NCBI GenBank assembly: GCA_944358945.1
Contig: CALVSH010000087.1
Coordinates: 1 to 40,523, forward strand
Direction: 5' to 3'
Length of the DNA stretch: 40,523 nucleotides
Source of the DNA: an uncultured Bacilli bacterium
Lineage (GTDB): Bacteria; Bacillota_I; Bacilli_A; RF39; UBA660
Made by a program: the position numbers and the translations under genes
Part shown: in pieces, positions 24,731 to 33,302 of the stretch
How positions within the stretch are numbered: the first letter of the stretch is position 1
How the letters are laid out: every line of letters starts with the position of its first letter
The notes under the pieces: model-generated
Databases searched by the model: none
Told to the model about the DNA's origin: nothing
What the model saw: only the letters and a program-made list of their open reading frames with translations

Positions 24731-24736
24731 GGGTAG

Positions 24737-24765
24737 AGTATATCATAAAAAAAATTATTCTTCAA
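24737..24765 (-). promoter_or_regulatory. Promoter of the metG T-box transcript
   Basis: TTGAAG (24760-24765) and TATACT (24737-24742) are spaced by 17 bp. The -35 lies within the last codons of spoVT. Confidence 0.7.
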
Positions 24766-25282
24766 TATGTTTTCCTAAAAATTTAGACACAACATCAGCC
24801 ATTTTTTCTTCTACTTGTCCTATGTTTTGTTCAGAAAAAATAACCACAAGACCAATAGCATCCCCATTCATTATAACTGGTGAAACAACATATGCATATT
24901 TTTCAGGAACGGAATCCACCAATTCAATATTATGTAAACTATGCTCTACAACTGTCGTACGTTCTTTCATAATTATTTCCAATGTTTTAGAAATCGGTTT
25001 ATTTAAGTATTTCTTTCTTAAATTACCACTTCCAGCAATAAAATTATCTCTATCAGTAATAAACACATTCTGCCCAGTAACCGTATTGACAATATCCACC
25101 AACTGTTTAGATATTTCATCCATATCCGTCATTTTTGAAAATTTCTTCAAAGCAATCATTTCACGATCCACAAATATTTCCAACGACTCTCCATCTCTAA
25201 TTCTAAGAGTACGGCGAATTTCTTTTGGAATAACAATTCTTCCTAAGTCATCTACTCTTCTCACAACGCCTGTTGATTTCAT
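24755..25282 (-). CDS. spoVT: Stage V sporulation regulator SpoVT
   Basis: A 175-residue protein with an N-terminal AbrB-type swapped-hairpin DNA-binding domain (MKSTGVVRRVDDLGRIVIPK, EIRRTLRIRDGESLEIFVDR). A C-terminal GAF-like domain (about 55-175) contains NVFITDRDNFIAGSGNLRKK and IMNGDAIGLVVIFSE. Full-length similarity and the GAF domain distinguish SpoVT from AbrB. In Bacillus it tunes sigma-G genes in the forespore. The ATG at 25282 is chosen because GTGAGGA precedes it; a GTG five codons upstream overlaps that signal. Confidence 0.93.
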   Translation of the reverse strand: MKSTGVVRRVDDLGRIVIPKEIRRTLRIRDGESLEIFVDREMIALKKFSKMTDMDEISKQLVDIVNTVTGQNVFITDRDNFIAGSGNLRKKYLNKPISKTLEIIMKERTTVVEHSLHNIELVDSVPEKYAYVVSPVIMNGDAIGLVVIFSEQNIGQVEEKMADVVSKFLGKHIEE

Positions 25283-25375
25283 ATAATTATTCCTCACTTT
25301 CCCATACTACTATTGTTTCTAATTTTTTTAAATTTATACTGCCTTTCATATTTTATTATAATCAATATTCCCAAA

Positions 25376-25391
25376 ATTTACCTTGGTAAAT
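25376..25391. promoter_or_regulatory. Inverted repeat upstream of spoVT
   Basis: ATTTACC-TT-GGTAAAT is a perfect 7+7 inverted repeat about 95 bp upstream of the spoVT start. It lies between the terminator of the previous gene and likely promoter sequences. It could be an operator; no binding protein is known from the sequence. Confidence 0.35.
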
Positions 25392-25413
25392 ATTTCCATA
25401 TAATAAAAGACAA

Positions 25414-25443
25414 CAAAAAAGAAGGTGCATAAATTAACCTTCT
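25414..25443 (-). terminator. Terminator of the unknown gene 25434-26114
   Basis: AGAAGGT/ACCTTCT (25437-25443 and 25420-25426) with a 10-nt loop is followed by a U-run. The 5' arm lies in the last codons. Confidence 0.85.
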
Positions 25444-26114
25444 TGATTAGAACTCTTATTTTCATTCAATAAGTATGAGTTTCTCTTTGTAAATAAAAAC
25501 CTTTCACCCTGTTCTCTCACACCGTTCATTAATGTAGTATCCTTCACAATAATTTTAAAGTCAACATTCTCTAACAATTGTTTAACGTAAGCAGAACGAA
25601 CATACTTTATCATTTCATCAGAATAAGTTTTTTTAATTTTATCATCAATGGAATCTGTAAATAGTTGATTTACATTATTGACAATTTTTTTCTCAATAAC
25701 CTCAATTATATTCTCCTTCATCTGCCTTTTTAACTTACGATCCAATAATTGAAAATCTTTTTTATTAAACCTAATAACATCATTTTCTCTCTTTGGAGAA
25801 AACGAATGAACTATTTTTGAAAGCTCATCTATTCTCATTTTTTTCCAACCAGGAATATATTTAACAACACTTTTTCGATATGCATCCAAAATTTGATCTA
25901 ATGCTTCCGCTTGAATAATAGTTTTATGTCTCTTAGCTAAATCTAAAAATTTACATCTAATAACATCCATAGAATCAAGTGGAGGCTTTTGTAATAAAGA
26001 TTTTATATCATCTTCAAATAAAGATACTGTATTATTTTTTAGAGTTTCAATAACAGCATTCTTATAATTTTCAAAATGTTTTTCCCTAAACTCATCTATC
26101 GTCTTTTGACCCAT
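25434..26114 (-). CDS. Unknown protein, mainly helical and charged
   Basis: I do not recognise this 226-residue protein. It is rich in Lys, Glu, Asp and Ile with no transmembrane segment or signal peptide. It looks largely alpha-helical (for example DFQLLDRKLKRQMKENIIEV and IEKKIVNNVNQLFTDSIDDK). No catalytic motif stands out. The ATG at 26114 (MGQKTIDEF) is chosen over one at 26132, because a promoter at 26137-26166 would start transcription close to the upstream ATG and AGGA lies 9 nt before 26114. It has its own promoter and terminator between mfd and spoVT, where Bacillus has no gene. Confidence 0.7.
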   Translation of the reverse strand: MGQKTIDEFREKHFENYKNAVIETLKNNTVSLFEDDIKSLLQKPPLDSMDVIRCKFLDLAKRHKTIIQAEALDQILDAYRKSVVKYIPGWKKMRIDELSKIVHSFSPKRENDVIRFNKKDFQLLDRKLKRQMKENIIEVIEKKIVNNVNQLFTDSIDDKIKKTYSDEMIKYVRSAYVKQLLENVDFKIIVKDTTLMNGVREQGERFLFTKRNSYLLNENKSSNQEG

Positions 26115-26136
26115 ACTACCACATCCTAGCATAGTA

Positions 26137-26166
26137 AGTGTAACAAAACAATTCTTCTCTCGTCAA
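26137..26166 (-). promoter_or_regulatory. Promoter of the unknown gene 25434-26114
   Basis: TTGACG (26161-26166) and TACACT (26137-26142) are spaced by 18 bp; the -35 covers the mfd stop codon. Confidence 0.65.
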
Positions 26167-29100
26167 GATAATGAGAAAAATTTACGATAAATCAAATCTA
26201 ACAATGATGTTAAATAATAAATAGGATGCTTCTCTAATTTTATTATATCCAAAATAATTACTAAATTTGATCCTCGACTCAAAAATCTAAAAGAAGAACT
26301 AATTTCATAAGAATCCATAAACAACTCATCGACTTTCATTTTTTTAACTATCTCCTCTGGAAATACTAATTCAATTGAATTCTTAGTTTGAGAAACTCTT
26401 TTTAAACCAACGGCTACAGCCAATTTTTCAAACCATTCTTCATACATATAAATAAGCATATCAGAAGAAATACGTCCAAATCGATCCTCAAGTTCAGCTT
26501 TTACTTCTTCTAATTTTTCTTTGGAATCGATTTCATTTATCTTACGATGAATTTCAATCTTTAAATCATCTTCCGTTACATAACTATCCTCTATATGAGT
26601 ACTAACATTAAGTAATGGTTTAGACTCTTCCAACTCCTCTTCATCTGATACAACCAAATTCTTTTTACGAGCAACCTCTTCATTTAATAATTTCAAATAT
26701 AAATCTATTCCCACGGAATCAATAAACCCAGCTTGTTCACTACCTAAAATATCACCAGCACCACGTATAGATAAATCACGAGTTGCTATACTAAAACCAC
26801 TTCCCAGTGCAGTAAATTCTTTAATTACATTTAATCTTTTTACAGCAGCTTCAGTCAACACTTTAGCCGGATGATACATCAAATATGCATAAGCAAATTT
26901 ATCACTACGACCTACCCTTCCACGAATTTGATAAAGCTGACTAAGACCAAATCTATCAGCATCGATAATAATTAATGTATTAACATTAGGAATATCAATA
27001 CCAGTTTCAATAATAGTTGTACAAATCAAAATATCATATTCATGATTAACAAAATCTAAAATTCTATTTTCCAAATCATTTTTATTCATCTGTCCATGAG
27101 CCGTAATAATTCTAGCATTAGGAACTAAATTACTAATTTTAAATCTTTCTTCCTCAATAGATTCAACTTTATTATATAAAATAAATACTTGTCCACCTCT
27201 AGATAATTCCTTATAAATAGCATCTTTTAGTATTTGATTATTCTCTTCAATTACATAAGTTTGAACAGGATAACGATTAACAGGCGGAGTTTCAATCAAT
27301 GACAAACTACGAATACCTACTAATGACATTTGCAATGTCCTAGGAATAGGTGTAGCAGTTAATGTTAATACATCAACATTAGTTTTGTATTTTTTTATTT
27401 TTTCTTTATGAGTAACCCCAAAGCGCTGTTCTTCATCAATAACTAAAAGTCCTAAATTTTTAGGTTTAATATCATCACTTAATAAACGATGGGTACCAAA
27501 CACCAAATCAATCGTTCCATTAGAAAGACCTTCAATAATTTTTTTTGCTTCCTTAGGAGAAGTAAAACGATTCAAAAGACCAATCGATACAGGAAAATTT
27601 TTAAATCTTTCTAAAGCATTCTCATAATGCTGATTAGAAAGTATCGTTGTTGGACATAAAAATAGTACTTGTTTAGAATCTAATATAGCTTTAAAAGCCG
27701 CAACAAAAGCCACTTCCGTCTTCCCAAAACCAACATCTCCACATAACAAGCGGTCCATAGGAACAGGCTTTTCCATATCTTCCTTAATTTGACTAATTGC
27801 TCTAGTTTGATCAGGAGTTAAATCATAAGGAAACTCTTCTTCAAAATCTATCATCATATCATTATCAGGAGAAAAAGCAAATCCTTTTCTTGTTTCTCGT
27901 TCTGCATATAACTGAAGTAAATCTGCAGCCATTTCTTGTACTTTTTTCTTAACTCTCTTCTTAGTCTTTTGCCACTCAGTACCACCAAGACGATTAATCC
28001 TAGGTACTACTCCCTCTTTACCAGTATACTTACTTAATAAATCTATTTTTTCAACAGGAATATATAATTTATCCTCACCTTGATATAAAACTTCTAAATA
28101 ATCTTTCACAACACCAGAAAAAGTAAGTGTTTTTATTCCATGATAAACACCTATACCATGTACATCATGAACCACGTAATCTCCAACTTCCAATTTATTA
28201 ATATCAGAAATTGTAGAAGAGTATTTAAATTTAGTACGATACCTTTTTTGTTTTTCCTTCATAATAAATAATTCATTAGCTGTTAAAAAAACAAAATTTT
28301 GATAAATAAAACCTGCATTTATAGGTTCAGATACCATATTAACTTCATTAGGTACAATATGTTCAAAATCAGATTCAACAACCTTCATATTTAAAAATTT
28401 CATTACACTAAATATCTGATACTTCTTTAAACATAAAACAACCGTATCGCCATGACTAATATGATCACGAATAAATTGATTAATTACATCAGAATTTTCA
28501 TTAAAATTATTAATAGTATGAACACAAAAATCATAAACCTTATCAGACGTATAATGATCTATATTCATATAATAAATAGGAAAAGATACGGAAATATCGT
28601 TCAAATCAAACATATACTTTCCAGAAAAAGAACTATCTTTAGTACTTTGATAAGTAACAACCTCTTCCATAATTTGTTGAAAACTAACTTTTAACTGATT
28701 GTAATCCTTAAAGAAAGTATAGGAAGGCTCTAAATAATCAGAAATTGATGAAACATTTTCATAATATGGTAAATATTTTTGTTTTAAAGTCTTATTCTCA
28801 TCTACTTCTTTTTTTGTTATAAATTCAGAACAAGGTCGAATTAAAACAGAAGAAATATTTAACAAAGATTTTTGAGTATCAGAATCAAAATATCGAATCG
28901 ATTCAATTTCATCATCAAAAAATTCTATACGAACTGCATTATCGCTTTCTACAGGAAAAACGTCAATAATAAAACCTCTAACAGCAAATTCTCCGGTTTT
29001 ATTAACAATCGTATCACGTGTATATCCTGATTGAACAAGTTTTTCCACCAATTTCTGTGGATTAATTGTATCTCCAACCGTTAAATCCAAAAAAGACTGT

Positions 29101-29462
29101 TGATAATCACTTTTACTAGGTAAAAATCGTAAATATCCCATCAAATTTGTAATAACTATACTTGGTTTTTCTAATATTTGATTTAAAGTTTCCAAACGAT
29201 TATATAAAAGATCAGGACTAATCGCTAAAGCTTCACTTGTTAAAAAGTCATCCATCGGAAATAGACAAATGTCATCAGTATAATTCAATAAAGAAGAATA
29301 TAATTGATTTGCCTCATATAATGAATTTACAACAACTAATATATTTTTATTCTCTCGTTTAAAAGTAGAATATAGTAAAACACAAAAAAACTCATCGGTA
29401 AGACCAGTAATACCCATGTTCTTTTTTAATTCAATATTACAAATTTTCTGAAAAATATTCAT
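26163..29462 (-). CDS. mfd: Transcription-repair coupling factor Mfd
   Basis: A 1099-residue DNA translocase that removes stalled RNA polymerase and recruits UvrA. The N-terminal UvrB-like region (about 1-320) includes GYTRDTIVNKTGEFAVRGFI and IDVFPVESDNAVRIEFFDDE. The RNA polymerase-interacting domain has KLEVGDYVVHDVHGIGVYHG. The helicase core has Walker A CGDVGFGKTEVAF (about 575), the DEEQRFG box, TATPIPRTLQMSL and QIRGRVGRS. The C-terminal UvrA-binding TRCF domain completes it. It is slightly shorter than the 1177-residue B. subtilis protein. It begins 4 bp after pth, at the end of the long dnaX-to-mfd run. Confidence 0.97.
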   Translation of the reverse strand: MNIFQKICNIELKKNMGITGLTDEFFCVLLYSTFKRENKNILVVVNSLYEANQLYSSLLNYTDDICLFPMDDFLTSEALAISPDLLYNRLETLNQILEKPSIVITNLMGYLRFLPSKSDYQQSFLDLTVGDTINPQKLVEKLVQSGYTRDTIVNKTGEFAVRGFIIDVFPVESDNAVRIEFFDDEIESIRYFDSDTQKSLLNISSVLIRPCSEFITKKEVDENKTLKQKYLPYYENVSSISDYLEPSYTFFKDYNQLKVSFQQIMEEVVTYQSTKDSSFSGKYMFDLNDISVSFPIYYMNIDHYTSDKVYDFCVHTINNFNENSDVINQFIRDHISHGDTVVLCLKKYQIFSVMKFLNMKVVESDFEHIVPNEVNMVSEPINAGFIYQNFVFLTANELFIMKEKQKRYRTKFKYSSTISDINKLEVGDYVVHDVHGIGVYHGIKTLTFSGVVKDYLEVLYQGEDKLYIPVEKIDLLSKYTGKEGVVPRINRLGGTEWQKTKKRVKKKVQEMAADLLQLYAERETRKGFAFSPDNDMMIDFEEEFPYDLTPDQTRAISQIKEDMEKPVPMDRLLCGDVGFGKTEVAFVAAFKAILDSKQVLFLCPTTILSNQHYENALERFKNFPVSIGLLNRFTSPKEAKKIIEGLSNGTIDLVFGTHRLLSDDIKPKNLGLLVIDEEQRFGVTHKEKIKKYKTNVDVLTLTATPIPRTLQMSLVGIRSLSLIETPPVNRYPVQTYVIEENNQILKDAIYKELSRGGQVFILYNKVESIEEERFKISNLVPNARIITAHGQMNKNDLENRILDFVNHEYDILICTTIIETGIDIPNVNTLIIIDADRFGLSQLYQIRGRVGRSDKFAYAYLMYHPAKVLTEAAVKRLNVIKEFTALGSGFSIATRDLSIRGAGDILGSEQAGFIDSVGIDLYLKLLNEEVARKKNLVVSDEEELEESKPLLNVSTHIEDSYVTEDDLKIEIHRKINEIDSKEKLEEVKAELEDRFGRISSDMLIYMYEEWFEKLAVAVGLKRVSQTKNSIELVFPEEIVKKMKVDELFMDSYEISSSFRFLSRGSNLVIILDIIKLEKHPIYYLTSLLDLIYRKFFSLS

Positions 29463-29466
29463 AGAA

Positions 29467-30036
29467 TCACCTGTTTTTTCGATTATAACGATTCATTAAT
29501 GATAAAAAATCAATTTCAAAAAAATCATCAACAACAGAAATTAATAACTTAAACACATTCTGTAACTTAGTATAATCTTCTTTAGAAAATTGATTCAAAA
29601 CATAATCCTTTGTATCCTTTGTTTTATCATTAGAAATTCCTATTTTCAAACGCTTATATTGCTGAGTATGAATACATTGTTCAATATTCCGTAATCCATT
29701 ATGACCTCCGCAAGAACCTTTATCCCTCAGTTTAAAATTTCCTAAATTTAAATCTAAGTCATCAGAAATAACAAGTAAATCTTCCACATCAATTTTAAAA
29801 AAATGCATAAATTGAGAAACTACAGTTCCAGAAAGATTCATAAATGACTGTGGCTTTAAAAACATAATCTTTTCACCATGAATCCTCACTTCACAATATA
29901 ATCCTTGAAATTTATTTTTCCAAGACGGTGTTATTTTTTTTGATTCTAGATAAAAATCAATAAAAGAAAAACCAACATTATGTCGTGTTCCTTCATAATT
30001 CCTTCCAGGATTACCAAGTCCAACTATTAATTTCAT
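29467..30036 (-). CDS. pth: Peptidyl-tRNA hydrolase
   Basis: A 189-residue enzyme that cleaves peptidyl-tRNA released from stalled ribosomes. Signatures: MKLIVGLGNPGRNYEGTRHN with the catalytic His, FLKPQSFMNLSG, and DDLDLNLGNFKLRDKGSCGG followed by HNGLRNIEQ. The ATG at 30036 follows GGGAGG; the longer frame extends into the preceding palindrome and is not credible. A Noc-type palindrome separates it from rsmI. Confidence 0.96.
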   Translation of the reverse strand: MKLIVGLGNPGRNYEGTRHNVGFSFIDFYLESKKITPSWKNKFQGLYCEVRIHGEKIMFLKPQSFMNLSGTVVSQFMHFFKIDVEDLLVISDDLDLNLGNFKLRDKGSCGGHNGLRNIEQCIHTQQYKRLKIGISNDKTKDTKDYVLNQFSKEDYTKLQNVFKLLISVVDDFFEIDFLSLMNRYNRKNR

Positions 30037-30058
30037 GTATGAAACCTCCCACAAAATT

Positions 30059-30072
30059 ATTTCCCGGGAAAT
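30059..30072. other. Isolated Noc-binding-site-like palindrome
   Basis: A perfect ATTTCCCGGGAAAT in the gap between the rsmI stop and the pth Shine-Dalgarno. Flanks AAATT and AATTT extend the symmetry to 24 bp, identical to site NBS4 in the array at 37629-37642. It matches the known B. subtilis Noc-binding consensus. No U-run follows, so it is not a terminator. Confidence 0.75.
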
Positions 30073-30075
30073 AAT

Positions 30076-30918
30076 TTATTTCTTTTTACTATGATACTCT
30101 TTATAAACAATTGATTTAGCAATATCTCGTTCTTTAGCTACCAACTTAATAGCTTCTTTTTCCGATATATCATCTTCTAAATAAAGTCTAACATGATCAA
30201 ATATAGACAAATCAGAATAATCTACTTTTTCATAATTACCTTCAACAATCAAAACAAACTCTCCCTTTAATTCAGAAGCTATAGGAATCAATTCCCGTAT
30301 TGTACCACGACAAATCTCTTCATGCAACTTTGAAATTTCACGATGAATACTCATATTTCTATCACCGAAAACATCCAACATACACTCCAATGTTTTTTGT
30401 AATCTATGTGGAGCCTCATAAAAAATCATGGTATAAGGAATCTTTTTTAAACTATTTAACTCCTTCCTAATTTTACTTTCTTTTGTTTGCAAAAAACCAT
30501 AAAACAAAAAAGGAGAAGGTGCTAGACCAGATGAAGTTAAAGCAGGAACAAAAGCAGTTGCTCCCGGTAACGCAATAACATTAAAATTAGCATCAATTAC
30601 AGCTCTAGAAACGACATAGCCAGGATCGCTAACCACTGGTGAACCTTGATCTGTAATCAATCCAATATTTTTTCCATTCTTTAATTCAGAGATAACATAA
30701 TCTTTAATTTTCTCTTCATTATATTCATGACAACTAACTAACTTTTTTCTTATATGAAAATGATTTAATAATTTACTACTTTCCCTAGTATCTTCACACA
30801 AAATTAAATCAACCGTTTCTAAAGTTTTCAAAGCGCGTAAAGTAATATCTTCTAAATTTCCAATAGGCGTTGGAATTAAATATAAACTGGCACTATCATC
30901 ATAACTATTTTGTCTCAT
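30076..30918 (-). CDS. rsmI: 16S rRNA (cytidine-2'-O)-methyltransferase RsmI
   Basis: A 280-residue tetrapyrrole-methylase-fold enzyme. Motifs: LYLIPTPIGNLEDITLRALK, LILCEDTRESSKLL, GLITDQGSPVVSDPGYVVSR, VIALPGATAFVPALTSSGL, and FYEAPHRLQKTL. It methylates the ribose of C1402 in 16S rRNA by homology. It starts inside the end of the trmN6-like gene (14-bp overlap), so translation is coupled. Confidence 0.95.
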   Translation of the reverse strand: MRQNSYDDSASLYLIPTPIGNLEDITLRALKTLETVDLILCEDTRESSKLLNHFHIRKKLVSCHEYNEEKIKDYVISELKNGKNIGLITDQGSPVVSDPGYVVSRAVIDANFNVIALPGATAFVPALTSSGLAPSPFLFYGFLQTKESKIRKELNSLKKIPYTMIFYEAPHRLQKTLECMLDVFGDRNMSIHREISKLHEEICRGTIRELIPIASELKGEFVLIVEGNYEKVDYSDLSIFDHVRLYLEDDISEKEAIKLVAKERDIAKSIVYKEYHSKKK

Positions 30919-31648
30919 TTACATTCACCTCTAATAAAAACTTTTGATAAGATGGTGTTGGTATTCCATTCTCTTGATACATAATAAATGGTTTTTCAAC
31001 TTTCATCCCAGGATTACCATGTTTTACACCTTCTATTAAAACTAAGGTAGATGGTTTTGATTCCTTCTCATGAACAAATTGTATCCGTTTAGGCTCTATA
31101 TGATATTTTTGAAAACAATCAAAAATTTCTAACAACCGCTCTGTTCTATGAACAACGGCAAAAGTTCCATTATTTTTTAATAATTTACTAGCAGTCATAA
31201 CAACTTCATCTAAAGTAATACTGACCTCATGTCTAGCAATCATTTTCTCACGACTCTCATTAAAATAATTCTTTTTATTGACCTTAAAATATGGAGGATT
31301 ACAAGTAATAACATCATAAACTTCTATCGTTTCTGGAGATATATACTTTTTCATATCAAAATGATAAATGGATATTTGATTATTTAAATGATTATAATCC
31401 ACTGACTTCTTAGCTAAATGAACTAAAGGTTCTTGTATTTCAACTCCAACAATTGGCTTAGATGTCCTAAGAGATAAAACCAAGGGAATAACACCATTAC
31501 CAGTACCTAAATCCAAAAGTTTTTTATCACGCAATTTAATAGTAACAAAATTAGCAAGCATAACACTATCTAAAGAAAAAGAAAAAAAGTCGGTATTTTG
31601 ATAAATCTTTCGATTAGGATATCCCAAAATATCATTTAGAACTTCCAT
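30905..31648 (-). CDS. TrmN6-like tRNA (adenine-N6) methyltransferase (YabB family)
   Basis: A 247-residue class I SAM methyltransferase. SAM motif KLLDLGTGNGVIPLVLSLRT (about 44-63) and the catalytic NPPY motif VITCNPPYFKVNK are present. HEVSITLDEVVMTASKLLKN and AVVHRTERLLEI follow. The family (TrmN6/YfiC, B. subtilis YabB) modifies A37 of tRNA-Val in E. coli; the target here is inferred. The ricT-trmN6-rsmI order is as in Bacillus apart from the missing GIY-YIG gene yazA. It overlaps both neighbours. Confidence 0.9.
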   Translation of the reverse strand: MEVLNDILGYPNRKIYQNTDFFSFSLDSVMLANFVTIKLRDKKLLDLGTGNGVIPLVLSLRTSKPIVGVEIQEPLVHLAKKSVDYNHLNNQISIYHFDMKKYISPETIEVYDVITCNPPYFKVNKKNYFNESREKMIARHEVSITLDEVVMTASKLLKNNGTFAVVHRTERLLEIFDCFQKYHIEPKRIQFVHEKESKPSTLVLIEGVKHGNPGMKVEKPFIMYQENGIPTPSYQKFLLEVNVNETK

Positions 31649-32435
31649 GATAATCCTCTTTTTTTAATTCAACTACTCCTTTTTCTTTTAAATCAACTTT
31701 AAATACACCCTTAAATACATCTATAGAAGTAACTTTTCCAATACCAGAATCCGTCTCAACCATAGCTCCCATCTTAGGAAAGCCTGCTTTCAACTCTGTA
31801 TAAAGATCATTCTCATAACCTAGGCAACATAATAATCTACCACATATTCCATTAATCTTTGAAGGATTTAAGGCCAAAAATTGATTTTTTGCCATATTAA
31901 TAGAGACACTATTAAAATCAGTCAAAAAAGTGTGACAACATAAAAATAAACCACAAGGACCAAGTCCTCCAACTTTTTTTGCTTTATCACGAACACCAAT
32001 TTGTCTTAATTCTATACGAGTTTTATATTTTTGAGCTAACTTCTTCGCTAATTCTCTAAAATCAACTCTATTATCAGCAACAAAAGAGAAAATTAATTGT
32101 TTCTTATCTAAAGTATAATAACAATCAACAAAACCCATTTCCAAACCTAAATCTTTACTATACTTTTTTGCTACATCCAAGGCTCTATTAGCTTTTTCCT
32201 GATTATCAACTAATGTCTTTTTATCATTTTCAGAAGCTTTTCTTAATACTTTTTTTAAATCATCAGGTAAATTTTCCTCTTGTTCCATGTAAGAGGCTTT
32301 TTTTACAATAGCTGAATCAATACCAGAATCAGTTTCAACCACCACAATATCACCAGTAACCAATTCTATTTCATTAGAATCATAATAAGCAAAAGCCTTC
32401 GTCATTGGAAACATAACTTGTACTACATTACGCAT
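31632..32435 (-). CDS. ricT: PSP1-domain protein RicT (YaaT)
   Basis: A 267-residue PSP1-domain protein. KLIFSFVADNRVDFRELAKK leads to GVRDKAKKVGGLGPCGLFLC and SKINGICGRLLCCLGYENDL. The Cys clusters (GPCGLFLCC and GICGRLLCC) correspond to residues involved in binding an iron-sulfur cluster in the RicA-RicF-RicT complex, which promotes RNase Y mRNA processing, competence and sporulation in Bacillus. The ATG at 32435 is 7 nt from GGAGGTGA and overlaps the holB TGA; an adjacent ATG at 32438 is also possible. RicA and RicF are not in this window. Confidence 0.93.
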   Translation of the reverse strand: MRNVVQVMFPMTKAFAYYDSNEIELVTGDIVVVETDSGIDSAIVKKASYMEQEENLPDDLKKVLRKASENDKKTLVDNQEKANRALDVAKKYSKDLGLEMGFVDCYYTLDKKQLIFSFVADNRVDFRELAKKLAQKYKTRIELRQIGVRDKAKKVGGLGPCGLFLCCHTFLTDFNSVSINMAKNQFLALNPSKINGICGRLLCCLGYENDLYTELKAGFPKMGAMVETDSGIGKVTSIDVFKGVFKVDLKEKGVVELKKEDYHGSSK

Positions 32436-33292
32436 CATTTCACCTCCACAAATCGAGAATAGATAGAATCTAACCACAATTTATAATTAATATTATACAC
32501 CAATTTAGGAAGTTCTTCTTCGATTATTGTAATATAAGACAAAATTTTATTCTTATTAACTGATTCTAAAAAAGAAAATTGCTCATCTTTTTCTCCACTA
32601 GAAGATGCTGACAAAGATAAAAAACGAATAAATACTTGTTCAATACAAATAAAAATATCTTTTGCTTTTTCTTTATCCACTAAAATTTCTTCATAAATTT
32701 CTTTATAATGAACGAACAAATCATCACCATGAATAATATATTTTATCAAACGTACAACCACATCATCAACAATACCTATATCAGAAGCATCATACAAAGA
32801 TAAAATTTGACATCTAGACAATATTGTATCAAGAACCTGATAACGATTACTAGCAAGTAATATTGCTATAATGTCATCACTAGGTTCTTCTAAAAACTTC
32901 AAAATTGTATTAGCTGATGAAGGATTCAATTTTTCTGCATTCTTTATAATATAAACTCTTCTTCGCCCTATTAAAGATTTTTTTTGAAACTCATCCTTCA
33001 AAGATAAAAGTTGCCTTTTTTTAATCTGAGCTCCCTCTGCCTCAACAATTTCCAAATCAGGAAAATTTCCTTCATCAATCAACTTGCAAGTATTACAACT
33101 ACTACAATTAAATTGTTCTACTTCCAATATGTTTTTAGGACATAAAATCATTTTTACAAACAATAAAATAAAGGGGAAATCCATTGAAATATCCCCTATT
33201 TCGATTAAATAAGAATGAGATAACTTATCAGACTTCATAATAGTTTCTATATAAGTAACAAATCTTTTTTGAATATAAGTTAAATCATTCAT
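32435..33292 (-). CDS. holB: DNA polymerase III delta' subunit
   Basis: A 285-residue clamp-loader subunit, shorter than the usual 320-330. It has no functional Walker A (HSYLIEIGDISMDF at that place), as in delta'. The Cys-rich zinc site is CSSCNTCKLIDEGNFPDLEI. Sensor-like motifs RRRVYIIKNAEKLNPSSANT, ILKFLEEPSDDIIAILLASN and LDTILSRCQ are typical. It joins DnaX and delta in loading the sliding clamp. The 3' end overlaps ricT. Confidence 0.92.
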   Translation of the reverse strand: MNDLTYIQKRFVTYIETIMKSDKLSHSYLIEIGDISMDFPFILLFVKMILCPKNILEVEQFNCSSCNTCKLIDEGNFPDLEIVEAEGAQIKKRQLLSLKDEFQKKSLIGRRRVYIIKNAEKLNPSSANTILKFLEEPSDDIIAILLASNRYQVLDTILSRCQILSLYDASDIGIVDDVVVRLIKYIIHGDDLFVHYKEIYEEILVDKEKAKDIFICIEQVFIRFLSLSASSSGEKDEQFSFLESVNKNKILSYITIIEEELPKLVYNINYKLWLDSIYSRFVEVK

Positions 33293-33302
33293 ATATTACA
33301 CC

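Noticed and set aside
24696-25286. Long plus-strand frame opposite spoVT and its 3' flank
   Set aside because: Mirrors SpoVT codons and runs into the metG promoter region; no homology or signals.
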